Positions 1 to 9,467 of a stretch of 64,000 nt of DNA are shown here, in pieces. The notes below the pieces were generated by a model. It was not told the origin of the DNA and searched no databases. It worked only from the letters and a program-made list of their open reading frames with translations. Position numbers and translations under genes: made by a program. The first letter of the stretch is position 1. Each line of letters begins with the position of its first letter. Origin of the DNA: Anaerococcus sp. Marseille-P3625 (lineage in GTDB: Bacteria; Bacillota; Clostridia; Tissierellales; Peptoniphilaceae); contig NZ_OCTP01000010.1 in the NCBI RefSeq assembly GCF_900232825.1, positions 1 through 64,000 of the forward strand, in the 5' to 3' direction.

Positions 1-108
1 TCAAGATAAGATTTCTCAAAGAAGGTAAAGAAAATACCTTAGATAGGTCCAAGGTGTAAGTACAGTAATGTATTAAGCTAAAGGATACTAACCATTAAAA
101 CTTGACTG
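1..108 (+). rRNA. 23S ribosomal RNA, 3' end (partial)
   Basis: The first ~108 bases match the conserved end of bacterial 23S rRNA: the GGTGTAAGTACAGTAATGTA block followed by GGATACTAACC and a terminal CTTGACT. The 5' part lies outside the window. The exact mature 3' end is uncertain by a few bases because the pairing 5' end is not visible. Confidence 0.93.
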
Positions 109-358
109 GAAATATTGGTTGCTATTTGAGAGTCCTATCCAAATATTGCACAGCAAAATTTAAGGAAGGACCTCGTTTCGAGTTTCCCAAGAGCGCAAAG
201 CGCGATTGGTAGAAACTTACGAACAGTTTTAAAGGTTCAAAAACCAAACCGAAACTAAAAGTTGACAGGTCGGAGCTTTGACAAATCAAAGATTTGAAAC
301 AGCTCGACATCTGACCTACCAGCAATTTACTTCGTAAATTGGGTTAGGGTCATGAATA
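109..358 (+). other. 23S-5S intergenic spacer with nested hairpins, no tRNA
   Basis: About 250 bases separate 23S from 5S, and no tRNA can be folded in them. Visible dyads are GCGC-AAA-GCGC at 193-203, a long imperfect stem at 267-317 built from AGGTC/GACCT, GAGCT/AGCTC and CAAATC-AAA-GATTTG, and CAATTTAC-TTC-GTAAATTG at 323-341. None is followed by a T-run, so they are more likely rRNA processing structures than terminators. The reverse-strand reading frame here is non-coding. Confidence 0.7.
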
Positions 359-470
359 TAGTGGCGATAGCGCTGGGGATACACCTGTAACCATACCGAA
401 CACAGAAGTTAAGCCCAACAACGCCGATGGTACTCGGAGGGAAGCCTCCCGGTAGAGTAGGAAGCTGCTA
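359..470 (+). rRNA. rrf: 5S ribosomal RNA
   Basis: It carries the conserved 5S core ACCATACCGAACACAGAAG and the GATGGTACT...GGTAGAGTAGG block. The terminal helix pairs TAGTGGC (359-365) with GCTGCTA (464-470) and fixes both ends. It follows 23S in the normal rRNA operon order. Confidence 0.95.
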
Positions 471-480
471 AACAAATTAA

Positions 481-506
481 ACTGATACATGAGTATCAGT
501 TTTTTT
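481..506 (+). terminator. rRNA operon terminator
   Basis: An 8-bp perfect stem ACTGATAC / GTATCAGT with loop ATGA is followed directly by a run of Ts, ten bases after 5S rRNA. Confidence 0.9.
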
Positions 507-521
507 GTGCCTTTTTGCAGT

Positions 522-550
522 TTGCATTTTCATATTGTAACTATTAAAAT
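522..550 (+). promoter_or_regulatory. Putative sigma-A promoter for the TIKI/EreA-like gene
   Basis: TTGCAT (522-527), a 17-base spacer and TAAAAT (545-550) sit about 45 bases before the chosen start codon and just after the rRNA terminator. Confidence 0.45.
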
Positions 551-596
551 GTAAGTAATGTCATTTATGATTAGTTTATTTATGAGGTGTCAAATA

Positions 597-1352
597 ATGA
601 AATTTAATAAGAAAAAATCCATATTTATTTTATCAATATTTGCATTTTTAGTTTTTTTGATTGCTAAAAACTCTAATAACTCAAAACTTCCTGATTCTAA
701 ACATCAAATTTATCTTTACGGTGAGTTGCATGGCGAAAAGGAGATTATGGATAGAGAATTTGAGATTTGGAGTGATTATTACAAGAATTATGGTTTTAGG
801 CATTTATTTATTGAAGAGTCTTATGCAGGTGCAGCGTTTTTAAATATGTGGATGAAAGAAGATGATGATAGAATTCTTGATTTTATTTATGATAATTTAA
901 AAGGAACTTTAGCTCATAATCCATATTACAAAAAGCATTTTAAAAAAATTAAGGAAAATTGTCCAGAGACTATTTTTCATGGAACTGACGTAGACCATCA
1001 ATATATGACTACTGGTAATGCTTACCTTAGGTATCTTAGAAATAATGGTAAGCTAGACTCTTATGAGTACAAGATTTGTAAAGAAAATAATAATCAGGGG
1101 TTTAAATTTTACATGGAAAATGATGATGATTATAGGGAAAATATGATGGTTAAAAATTTTGTTAGAGAATATGAAAAATTTGATGATAAGAGAATTATGG
1201 GAATTTATGGTGGTTATCATTTAGGTCTTAATCTAAAAGATCCTAATAGCAATGCTCCACCAATGGCGATTCAATTAAAGGAAAAATATGGGGATATTAT
1301 ATATACTGAAAATTTGTATGATCCCAATTCCTTAGATTCTAATAGAAATTAA
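597..1352 (+). CDS. Membrane-anchored TIKI/ChaN/EreA-like protein
   Basis: A 251-residue protein. The start at 597 is preferred to the in-frame ATG at 558 because GAGGTG lies 9 bases before it and a signal anchor then begins at once (hydrophobic residues ~8-23 after a Lys-rich start). The outer domain has the two hallmarks of the TraB/TIKI/erythromycin-esterase-like fold: LYGELHGE near the start and GIYGGYHLG near the end, where the acidic and His residues of this fold lie. Members include haem-binding ChaN, esterases and proteases, so the substrate cannot be named. It is monocistronic, between the rRNA terminator and a muramidase gene. Superfamily placement is moderately sure; function is unknown. 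Confidence 0.6.
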   Translation: MKFNKKKSIFILSIFAFLVFLIAKNSNNSKLPDSKHQIYLYGELHGEKEIMDREFEIWSDYYKNYGFRHLFIEESYAGAAFLNMWMKEDDDRILDFIYDNLKGTLAHNPYYKKHFKKIKENCPETIFHGTDVDHQYMTTGNAYLRYLRNNGKLDSYEYKICKENNNQGFKFYMENDDDYRENMMVKNFVREYEKFDDKRIMGIYGGYHLGLNLKDPNSNAPPMAIQLKEKYGDIIYTENLYDPNSLDSNRN

Positions 1353-1461
1353 TGAATTTAACTTTAGAAAAATTTTTATTAATTCAGAAATTAATCTTAT
1401 AAACTTGCAAATTTTTAAAAATAAAGTTTAAATATAAGATATACAATAAGAAAGGTAGATT

Positions 1462-2577
1462 ATGAAAAAGCTTTATAGAAATATAATTGTGTTAGGATTA
1501 GTCGCAGGTTTTATTTGTCCAAGCATTTCCTATGCTGACGATATTATAAAATATGACGATAGCAATCTTGATGAAATTTTGGATAAATACGATATAGACT
1601 ATGATAAAAGCGCAGTAAACGAAAGAATCAAAAATTATAAGCAAGATCCTAATAAGGATATTGTTCCTGATTATAAAGTTACTGATGTTAAGGTTGAAGA
1701 GAGAATTGTTGAAACTCCCGATGGTGGTATTAAAATTGTAAAAGAAGAAAAAGAAGAAATCAAAGATGTTTCTCCATCTCCACTTTATTCAAAAAGTCCT
1801 GTTTATAAGAGAGTTGTAGATATTTCTGAACATCAAAATCCTGGCCATATTAATTATGACAAATTTGCCAAAGATATCGATGGAGCAATTCTTAGAACTT
1901 CAATTATGGATGCAGAAACTCTTAGAATAAGAAGAGACTTGTATGTTGAAAAACATTACCAGGAACTTAATAAAAGAAATGTCCCTTTGGGATTTTACCA
2001 TTATTCAAGAGCGATTAATGCTGCTGAAGGTATTAGAGAAGCGGAATTTGTCTATGATGTTATAAAAGATAAAAATGTATCTATGCCTGTTTATATTGAT
2101 ATTGAAGATGACAAAAGACAAGCAAAGGCAAGTAAAGGTGAGATTTCAGAAGCAGCTGAAGCTTTTATCATGACAATGAAAAGACATGGATTTGTAGCTG
2201 GAATTTATTCTTATCCTTGGTTTGCAGATAAGTATTTGACCAAAGATATAAGAAATAACAATGAATTTTGGGTGGCTGATCTTAGCTCAAAAGACTTTGC
2301 AAATTATAAATCAAGTGATTTTGATTCTTGGCAATTTTCCTACCAAAGTAGGGTAGATGGCTACAAATACGATGTCGATATGAGCGTTCACTACAAAGAT
2401 TATCCACATATTATAAAAGGAAAATCTAGAAAACCACTAAATATTTTAATTGATGAAATATTAGCTGGTAAATGGGGAGTTGGAGCTAATAGACAAAAAA
2501 GATTGACTTATGCAGGTTACGATTATAAAGTGATTCAAGCTGCTGTAAATGATAGATTATTATTAGCAAAAAAATAG
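1462..2577 (+). CDS. Secreted GH25 muramidase (lysozyme) with Cpl-7 wall-binding repeat
   Basis: This 371-residue enzyme should cleave the MurNAc-GlcNAc bond of peptidoglycan outside the cell. A signal peptide (1-25, cut after SYA) is followed by an acidic linker to ~110. A GH25 domain spans ~115-310, with VVDISEHQ holding the first Asp, YIDIED holding the Asp-x-Glu pair, and GIYSYPWFA. The C-terminus (~325-365) has DEILAGKWGVGANR...RLTYAGYDY, a CW_7/Cpl-7 repeat that binds peptidoglycan. The domain order resembles phage Cpl-7 lysozyme, but the signal peptide and lack of phage neighbours argue for a housekeeping or secreted autolysin. It lies 8 bases before the PC4-like gene, so the two are probably co-transcribed. 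Confidence 0.9.
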   Translation: MKKLYRNIIVLGLVAGFICPSISYADDIIKYDDSNLDEILDKYDIDYDKSAVNERIKNYKQDPNKDIVPDYKVTDVKVEERIVETPDGGIKIVKEEKEEIKDVSPSPLYSKSPVYKRVVDISEHQNPGHINYDKFAKDIDGAILRTSIMDAETLRIRRDLYVEKHYQELNKRNVPLGFYHYSRAINAAEGIREAEFVYDVIKDKNVSMPVYIDIEDDKRQAKASKGEISEAAEAFIMTMKRHGFVAGIYSYPWFADKYLTKDIRNNNEFWVADLSSKDFANYKSSDFDSWQFSYQSRVDGYKYDVDMSVHYKDYPHIIKGKSRKPLNILIDEILAGKWGVGANRQKRLTYAGYDYKVIQAAVNDRLLLAKK

Positions 2578-2585
2578 GAGGAAAA

Positions 2586-2810
2586 ATGGCAGAGTTAAAA
2601 TTTGAAATAGTAGAAAATTTGGGAGTACTTTCAACAAATGCAAAAGGCTGGACAAAAGAGCTTAACCTTGTTAGCTGGAATGAAAGAGCTCCAAAATATG
2701 ATATTCGTGATTGGAATGAAGATCATAGTAGAATGAGCAAGGGGGTTACCCTTACTAAAGAAGAAGCAGAAGTTTTAAAGCACATACTAGCTGATGAGGA
2801 ATTTAATTAA
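2586..2810 (+). CDS. PC4/YdbC-family ssDNA-binding protein
   Basis: A 74-residue protein that matches the YdbC-type bacterial relatives of eukaryotic PC4: FEIVENLGVLSTNAKGWTKE, then LVSWNERAPKYDIRDWNEDH, then KGVTLTKEEAEVL. The family forms dimers that bind single-stranded DNA and is linked to transcription or recombination. AGGAGG sits 5 bases before the ATG. It directly follows the muramidase gene and is followed by a terminator at 2907. The role in this organism is inferred from the family only. Confidence 0.85.
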   Translation: MAELKFEIVENLGVLSTNAKGWTKELNLVSWNERAPKYDIRDWNEDHSRMSKGVTLTKEEAEVLKHILADEEFN

Positions 2811-2906
2811 TAGTTTAAAGAAAGCTTTTAGCCTTGCAAAAGACTGAAGTTTCGACTAGCAATTTTTGATTATGGCTAGTAAAAAGAAATAGATTTTTAA
2901 ATATGT

Positions 2907-2936
2907 CTCTGGAAATTTCCAGAGCTTATTTTTTTT
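2907..2936 (+). terminator. Rho-independent terminator
   Basis: CTCTGG-AAATTT-CCAGAG stem followed by CTTATTTTTTTT, closing the muramidase/PC4-like unit. Confidence 0.85.
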
Positions 2937-3003
2937 GTAAAATTTTTAAATAATAGAATAAACTGCTTAGAAATAGTATAATTTGACAAGATAGAAGGTG
3001 AAT

Positions 3004-5170
<2,167 letters not shown>

Positions 5171-5190
5171 TAAAATAAAAACAAGTAAAA

Positions 5191-5252
5191 ACTATATGAT
5201 AATTATTTGCCAATAAAAAAATTAAAAAAATAATTATTATATAGTTTTTTTT
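5191..5252 (+). terminator. Terminator after mnmA
   Basis: An 18-bp AT-rich stem (5191-5208 with 5228-5245, one G-U wobble) followed by eight Ts. Confidence 0.85.
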
Positions 5253-5257
5253 CAACA

Positions 5258-5293
5258 AAATTTATACAAATTTAACATCCTCTTTGCTAATAT
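5258..5293 (+). promoter_or_regulatory. Palindromic element and -10 region upstream of repeat surface protein 1
   Basis: AAATTTATACAAATTT (5258-5273) is a near-palindrome whose exact reverse complement lies before the paralogous gene at 7400-7415. A TAATAT -10 candidate (5288-5293) is 14 bases downstream, so the dyad overlaps where the -35 should be. This geometry suits an operator; the regulator is unknown. Confidence 0.45.
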
Positions 5294-5311
5294 ATCATAT
5301 AGGAGGATATT

Positions 5312-6406
5312 ATGAATAAAAAATTAGTAATAACAAGCCTTGTCCTAGCATTAGCTATGACAAATTTAAGCCAAGTAATGGCAGATGATGTAAAAGATGA
5401 CGCAAAAAAAGAAACAAAAATAGAAGAAATATCAAGCAAAAAAGATGAAAAAGTCACAGAAACCTACGTTGTAAAAGAAATTAAAGATGATTATGTAATT
5501 CTTAACAAAAAAGGCTTCGACGACGACCTTTATCAAGTAGAAAAAAATAAATTTGATAAGATAAAACTAGAAAAAGGTAAAGAATTAGACATTACAAGTG
5601 ATGGAAATATCATGATGTCAAATCCAGCTCAATTTTCAAAAATTTACGAAATTAAAGAAGTAAAAAAAGAAGATGAAAAACTTCCGGAAGAAAAAATTAC
5701 AGACCAATACTTAGTAAAAGAAGTTAATGAACAAGGAGTAATTGTAGAAAAAATTGGATCTGAATCAGAAAAATACATGGTTGAGAAAAAATATTTCAAA
5801 GGCGAAGTTAAAGTTGGAGAAAAATATAATATTACTCATAACGATGTAGTGATGACTTCAAATCCTGCAATCTTTAACAAAATTTACGATGTAGAAAAAA
5901 TTGAAGAAAAAATTAAAGAAACTGCAACAATTACAAATATTTATAAAGTTAAAGAAGTAAATGAACAAGGAGTAACACTTTCTTACTACAGTAAGGAAGA
6001 TGGCTCTGAACTTATGGAAAATAGTGAAGACCTATATACAGTAGCTAAAAAAGAATTTAAAGATGAGGTCAAAGTTGGAGATAAATATAAAATCACTCAC
6101 TCTGATGAAATTCTAACAAGCGATCCTGCTCAATTTGCAAAAATCACTAAAATTGAAAAGGTAAAAGAAGCAAAAGCTCCTGAAAATAAAAAACCAGAAG
6201 AAAAGAACAAAAACAACAATAAAGACAACATAGAAAATAAGAAAAACTCAAAAGATAACAAAGATAACAAAAAGCCAGAACAAAAAACCAATGAAAAAGC
6301 AAAAACTGCAAACAAAAACCCTAAAACTGGCGTAGAATCAATGCTTCTACCATTAGGATTATTAATCTCATCAGCAGTAGCTTACAAGAAAAGTAAGAAT
6401 AATTAA
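5312..6406 (+). CDS. Secreted wall-type protein with three DUF3221-like repeats and NPKTG tail
   Basis: A 364-residue exported protein. Signal peptide 1-24 (after VMA) is followed by three ~70-residue repeats at ~50-117, ~129-200 and ~207-285, then a Lys/Asn-rich spacer (~286-335), NPKTG (~336-340), a hydrophobic stretch and a Lys-containing tail. Each repeat runs from a Y-x-V-K-E-[IV] strand to [VI]G[ED]KY-x-I-T...[NS][PD]PAQF-x-KI. The PAQF region resembles the DG...ESYPAQ signature of DUF3221 (YobA-like) proteins, predicted OB folds. The NPKTG-TM-Lys tail looks like a sortase signal of the SrtB-like NPQTN/NAKTN type rather than LPXTG. It is paralogous to the protein at 7464. The function is unknown. 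Confidence 0.75.
   Translation: MNKKLVITSLVLALAMTNLSQVMADDVKDDAKKETKIEEISSKKDEKVTETYVVKEIKDDYVILNKKGFDDDLYQVEKNKFDKIKLEKGKELDITSDGNIMMSNPAQFSKIYEIKEVKKEDEKLPEEKITDQYLVKEVNEQGVIVEKIGSESEKYMVEKKYFKGEVKVGEKYNITHNDVVMTSNPAIFNKIYDVEKIEEKIKETATITNIYKVKEVNEQGVTLSYYSKEDGSELMENSEDLYTVAKKEFKDEVKVGDKYKITHSDEILTSDPAQFAKITKIEKVKEAKAPENKKPEEKNKNNNKDNIENKKNSKDNKDNKKPEQKTNEKAKTANKNPKTGVESMLLPLGLLISSAVAYKKSKNN
5459..6166 (+). repeat. Three tandem protein-level repeats (DUF3221-like)
   Basis: Three copies begin near 5459, 5699 and 5930. Copies 2 and 3 share KEVNEQGV, EVKVG[ED]KY and [KN]ITH[NS]D, and are closer to each other than to copy 1. This suggests a later internal duplication. Confidence 0.7.
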
Positions 6407-6412
6407 AAAAAG

Positions 6413-6441
6413 ACTAGCTAGAAAAATCTAGCTAGTTTTTT
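6413..6441. terminator. Bidirectional terminator between converging genes
   Basis: ACTAGCTAG / CTAGCTAGT stem with A-rich flank on the left and T-run on the right. It can end both the + strand surface-protein gene and the - strand exonuclease gene. Confidence 0.85.
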
Positions 6442-6460
6442 GATTTTAAAATGAAAAATA

Positions 6461-7288
6461 TTAGATTTCAATTTCCAAAACTATTGGGGTATGATCTTGG
6501 CGATCTCCAGAATCTATCATATCAGATCTTTTTATTTTATCTTTGATTCTTTCACTTACTAGAAAATAATCTATCCTCCAGCCAGAGTTGTTAATCTTGC
6601 TTGTCTTTACTCTTTGAGCCCACCAGGTGTATTTATCTTTAACATCTCCATTTACATATCTAAATGTATCGATAAAACCTTTTGCCAAAAGATTTGTAAA
6701 TCCTTGTCTTTCTTCATCGGTAAAACCTGCTGAAAAATGATTATTGTCTGGATGAGCAAGGTCAATTTCTCTATGAGCCACGTTAAAATCTCCAGCTGAT
6801 ATTACTGGCTTATTTTTATCCAAAGTTGAAAGATATTGTGCAAATTTCTCATCCCATATTTGTCTAAGGTTTAATCTTTTTAGCTCATTACCAGCATTTG
6901 GTGTATAGACTTGGTTAAAATAAAAATCTTCAAATTCTAAAGTTACAATTCTTCCTTCAAGGTCCATAGTATCAGGTGCATCGATTTCTGGAAAACTTTC
7001 CATGCACTTTAAATCTTTTTTATAGAGAGTCATACAACCCGCATAGGATTTGCGAGCGCCTTCTCTGCTTGTAACATGGACGTAATCGTAAGCTGGGAAA
7101 AATTCTTCAAGTTTTGCCTTATGTTTTTTGTTTAGGCCTGTTTGAGGAATTTTGGTTTCTTGTATAGCTATAATATCTGGATTTTCATCTATTATTGTTT
7201 TTATGACATCACGAGTCATAATAGCCCTATTTGAATCGCTGGTAAGGGCAGCGTTAAGCGAATCTATATTCCACGAAATAAATTTCAA
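6461..7288 (-). CDS. Exodeoxyribonuclease III (AP endonuclease, ExoA/Xth type)
   Basis: A 275-residue Mg-dependent AP endonuclease/3'-5' exonuclease of base excision repair. EEP-fold motifs are in order: SWNIDSLNA, IIAIQETK (metal Glu), VYTPNAG, SAGDFNVAH (Asp-Asn pair), WRIDYFLVS and the C-terminal QDHTPI (catalytic Asp-His). The start is a TTG at 7288-7286 with AAGGAG a few bases before it on the minus strand; no ATG fits the conserved N-terminus. It lies inverted between the two paralogous surface-protein genes. Confidence 0.95.
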   Translation of the reverse strand: MKFISWNIDSLNAALTSDSNRAIMTRDVIKTIIDENPDIIAIQETKIPQTGLNKKHKAKLEEFFPAYDYVHVTSREGARKSYAGCMTLYKKDLKCMESFPEIDAPDTMDLEGRIVTLEFEDFYFNQVYTPNAGNELKRLNLRQIWDEKFAQYLSTLDKNKPVISAGDFNVAHREIDLAHPDNNHFSAGFTDEERQGFTNLLAKGFIDTFRYVNGDVKDKYTWWAQRVKTSKINNSGWRIDYFLVSERIKDKIKRSDMIDSGDRQDHTPIVLEIEI

Positions 7289-7319
7289 ATTAATCTCCTT
7301 TAAAATACTCTTTATAATA

Positions 7320-7347
7320 ACTATAAAATTTTTATAAATAAATTCAA
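7320..7347 (-). promoter_or_regulatory. Putative promoter for exonuclease III
   Basis: On the minus strand: TTGAAT (7347-7342), 16-base spacer, TATAGT (7325-7320), about 30 bases before the TTG start. Confidence 0.5.
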
Positions 7348-7399
7348 GCTAAGTCTTTCTTTGCCATAAAATTATGTAGAAATTATGGATTTTTCATCA

Positions 7400-7434
7400 A
7401 AATTTGTATAAATTTTGTCATAGCAGGGTATAAT
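7400..7434 (+). promoter_or_regulatory. Palindromic element and -10 box upstream of repeat surface protein 2
   Basis: AAATTTGTATAAATTT (7400-7415) is the reverse complement of the element at 5258-5273. A perfect TATAAT (7429-7434) is 13 bases downstream, nearly the same spacing as in the first copy. The 16 bases AGGAGGATATTATGAA at the start codon (7453-7468) are also identical to 5301-5316. Confidence 0.5.
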
Positions 7435-7463
7435 ACTTGTAAGAAAGAGTTAAGGAGGATATT

Positions 7464-9164
7464 ATGAACAAAAAAGTTTTAGCCTTGGGTCTTAGTATGG
7501 CATTTATTCTTTCGATTGGAAACAATGCTTATGCAAAAGAAAATAATGTTGCTTCAACAAATCAACAAAAAGAAGAAACTCATAAATATATTTATGAAGT
7601 AATAAAAATCAAAGATAAGGAAGTTACTTTACTTTATCAAGGGGAAAAGAAAAATGACGCAGTAATTTTTGTAGAACTAGATAAAGATACCAATTTAACA
7701 CTTGATAAATCTTTCTTTGAAGATGACCTAGCAATCCATGATCAATATGAAATCACAAGCAAAAAAACTCTTTCTGATCTAGATGGCAAAGAAATTAAAA
7801 AAGAAGATCTTAAATTGGTAAAAAAATATGAAAAACCAACTAATATGGATATTTCAAAGCTACCTGCCAATATTGAAAAGATGGATTTTATAGCAAAAGA
7901 AGTAAAGGGCGATAAAGAATCAGGATTTTCTGTAATTATAGCAGAAATAGCTAATGACAAAAACCTATATTCTTTATCAAGCGATAACTTAAGAGATGAA
8001 AATGTAAAAGTTGGAGATAAATATAGAATTTATTGGGATGGAATAACACTTGAATCCTATCCAGCTCAATTTGGTACGATTTATAGGGTTGACAAATTAA
8101 ACGAAGAAGAAAATGAAGAAAAAACCACTTTGGAATTTGAAATTTCTGAAATAGGCAAAGAAAATAAAGCTGCAACAATTTTTGAAGTTGGAAATAAAGC
8201 AAATCTATTTTTAATCGAAGTAAAAGATTTAAAAGATGACAGTGCAAAAATTGGCAATAGATATAAAATAACCTGGGATGGTACGGCAACAAAATCAATT
8301 CCAGCACAATTTGGCAAAATTTTTGAAGTTACTAAAACTTTTGATAGTGTCAAGGAAAATATTGTAACAAGAGAATTTGAACTTGTAGATATTACTGAAA
8401 GTAAAGATGGCAAGGACGCAAATCTAAAAGATATCAAAGCGACTGGTAATATTTATCTATTAAGTTTAGATGAATTAAAAGATAAATATCCAAAAATCGG
8501 AGATAGATATCTGATAACTTTTAACGATGTTTATGATAAAACATTTGACGATATCAAAAAAATAGAAAAATGGATAAAGAAAGAAACTAAGACAAATTTA
8601 GAAGAGCTTAACAAAGCAATTGAAAAAGCAGATAATATCCTTATTGGAGATGGAAGCTATACCAAAAAAAGCGTTGAAAGATTCCAAAATGCTTTTGAAA
8701 ATGCCAAAGCTCTAGTAAAAAAATCTAATCTAAGTCAAGAAGAAGTAGATAAGGCTACAAAAGAATTAAATGATTCAATAAGTGGACTAAAAGAAAAATC
8801 AGGAGTAATAACTCGTGAATTTGTACTAAGCGAAATTTTTGATAAGAGTGGAAAAAAAGCTCGTCTAAGAGATATAGAATACAAAGACAAGGAATTTACA
8901 ACTAATTTTGATAACTTGGGAGATAAAAATGCCAAAGTTGGTGATCATTTTATGGTAACCATGGGCAAGGTCGATCCAGATGAAGTCCCTTATCAAATGG
9001 GTCAAATTACAAAAATAGAAAAGAAAGTAATCAAAAAAGAAGTTAAAAATAAAAAAGCAAAGAAACTAATTGGCTTTGGTAATCCAAAAACAGGAATATT
9101 CCCAGTAGCTCCATTAGTACTTGTAATGGCAGGTGCAGGCTTAGCACTAAAAAAGAAAAAATAA
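7464..9164 (+). CDS. Secreted wall-type protein with DUF3221-like repeats, FIVAR module and NPKTG tail
   Basis: A 566-residue paralogue of the protein at 5312. Signal peptide 1-24 (NAYA) is followed by a divergent repeat (~40-130) and good repeats at ~136-215, ~220-295 and ~300-375. A helical FIVAR-type module (~376-445: YTKKSVERF...A, SQEEVDKATKELNDSI) comes next, then a fifth repeat (~447-530) and NPKTG (~540-544), a TM segment and KKKK. The clearest repeat copies read KVGDKYRIYWDG...ESYPAQFGTI, very close in style to the DUF3221/YobA signature. FIVAR modules are common in Gram-positive surface proteins. Likely wall-anchored, with ligand unknown. Confidence 0.75.
   Translation: MNKKVLALGLSMAFILSIGNNAYAKENNVASTNQQKEETHKYIYEVIKIKDKEVTLLYQGEKKNDAVIFVELDKDTNLTLDKSFFEDDLAIHDQYEITSKKTLSDLDGKEIKKEDLKLVKKYEKPTNMDISKLPANIEKMDFIAKEVKGDKESGFSVIIAEIANDKNLYSLSSDNLRDENVKVGDKYRIYWDGITLESYPAQFGTIYRVDKLNEEENEEKTTLEFEISEIGKENKAATIFEVGNKANLFLIEVKDLKDDSAKIGNRYKITWDGTATKSIPAQFGKIFEVTKTFDSVKENIVTREFELVDITESKDGKDANLKDIKATGNIYLLSLDELKDKYPKIGDRYLITFNDVYDKTFDDIKKIEKWIKKETKTNLEELNKAIEKADNILIGDGSYTKKSVERFQNAFENAKALVKKSNLSQEEVDKATKELNDSISGLKEKSGVITREFVLSEIFDKSGKKARLRDIEYKDKEFTTNFDNLGDKNAKVGDHFMVTMGKVDPDEVPYQMGQITKIEKKVIKKEVKNKKAKKLIGFGNPKTGIFPVAPLVLVMAGAGLALKKKK
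7868..9040 (+). repeat. Tandem DUF3221-like repeats split by a FIVAR module
   Basis: Repeat copies start near 7868, 8125, 8364 and 8803, and a weaker one lies near 7580. The helical FIVAR-type insert occupies ~8590-8800. Copies share the [KD]xGDxYxI motif; copies 2 and 3 also keep WDG...PAQFG. Confidence 0.65.
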
Positions 9165-9467
9165 AAAACTTTGAGTATTTAAAAGTCAATTGACAAAATA
9201 ATATAATTAAGTTTACTATCAGAGATAGGATTCCTATCTCTGATTTTTTTGGGAAATTTAAATAAAAATATTAAAATTTTTCTTAGAAAACCATTAATTG
9301 TTTCAAAATTAATTAGATTAAATGATGGTTTATATTTTTATCTTTATGGAATAATCAAATATTATAACTTTGTAATGAGATGGTAAAACTTATGTTAAAT
9401 ATTTGAAATTAACAGATTTTTCTATTAAAATTTATGTATTTTTGTTATAATTTATATTGAGGTTACA
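9165..9467. other. Gene-free stretch with terminator
   Basis: This 303-base gap holds the terminator at 9218-9250 and the ispE -10 box (TATAAT, 9446-9451). TTGACA (9190-9195) with TACTAT 18 bases on (9214-9219) resembles a promoter pointing straight into the terminator. I see no convincing small ORF; the longest ATG frame is about 10 codons. Confidence 0.6.
9218..9250 (+). terminator. Terminator after repeat surface protein 2
   Basis: A 12-bp perfect stem ATCAGAGATAGG / CCTATCTCTGAT with a 3-base loop and seven Ts. Confidence 0.9.

Noticed and set aside
122-325. Reverse-strand 67-codon frame in the rRNA spacer
   Set aside because: It lies in the structured 23S-5S spacer, has no SD and no recognisable protein features.
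1462-2577. GH25/Cpl-7 muramidase as part of a prophage
   Set aside because: It has a signal peptide and no holin, structural or integrase genes nearby, so a chromosomal secreted enzyme is more likely.
2855-2880. ACTAGC...GCTAGT inverted repeat as a terminator
   Set aside because: It is followed by an A-rich rather than T-rich stretch. The real terminator is at 2907.
7951-8437. Two overlapping reverse-strand frames of 118 codons within repeat surface protein 2
   Set aside because: They are shadows of the repeat-coding sequence, with compositions rich in Leu/Phe/Ser produced by antisense of Lys/Glu/Asp-rich codons.
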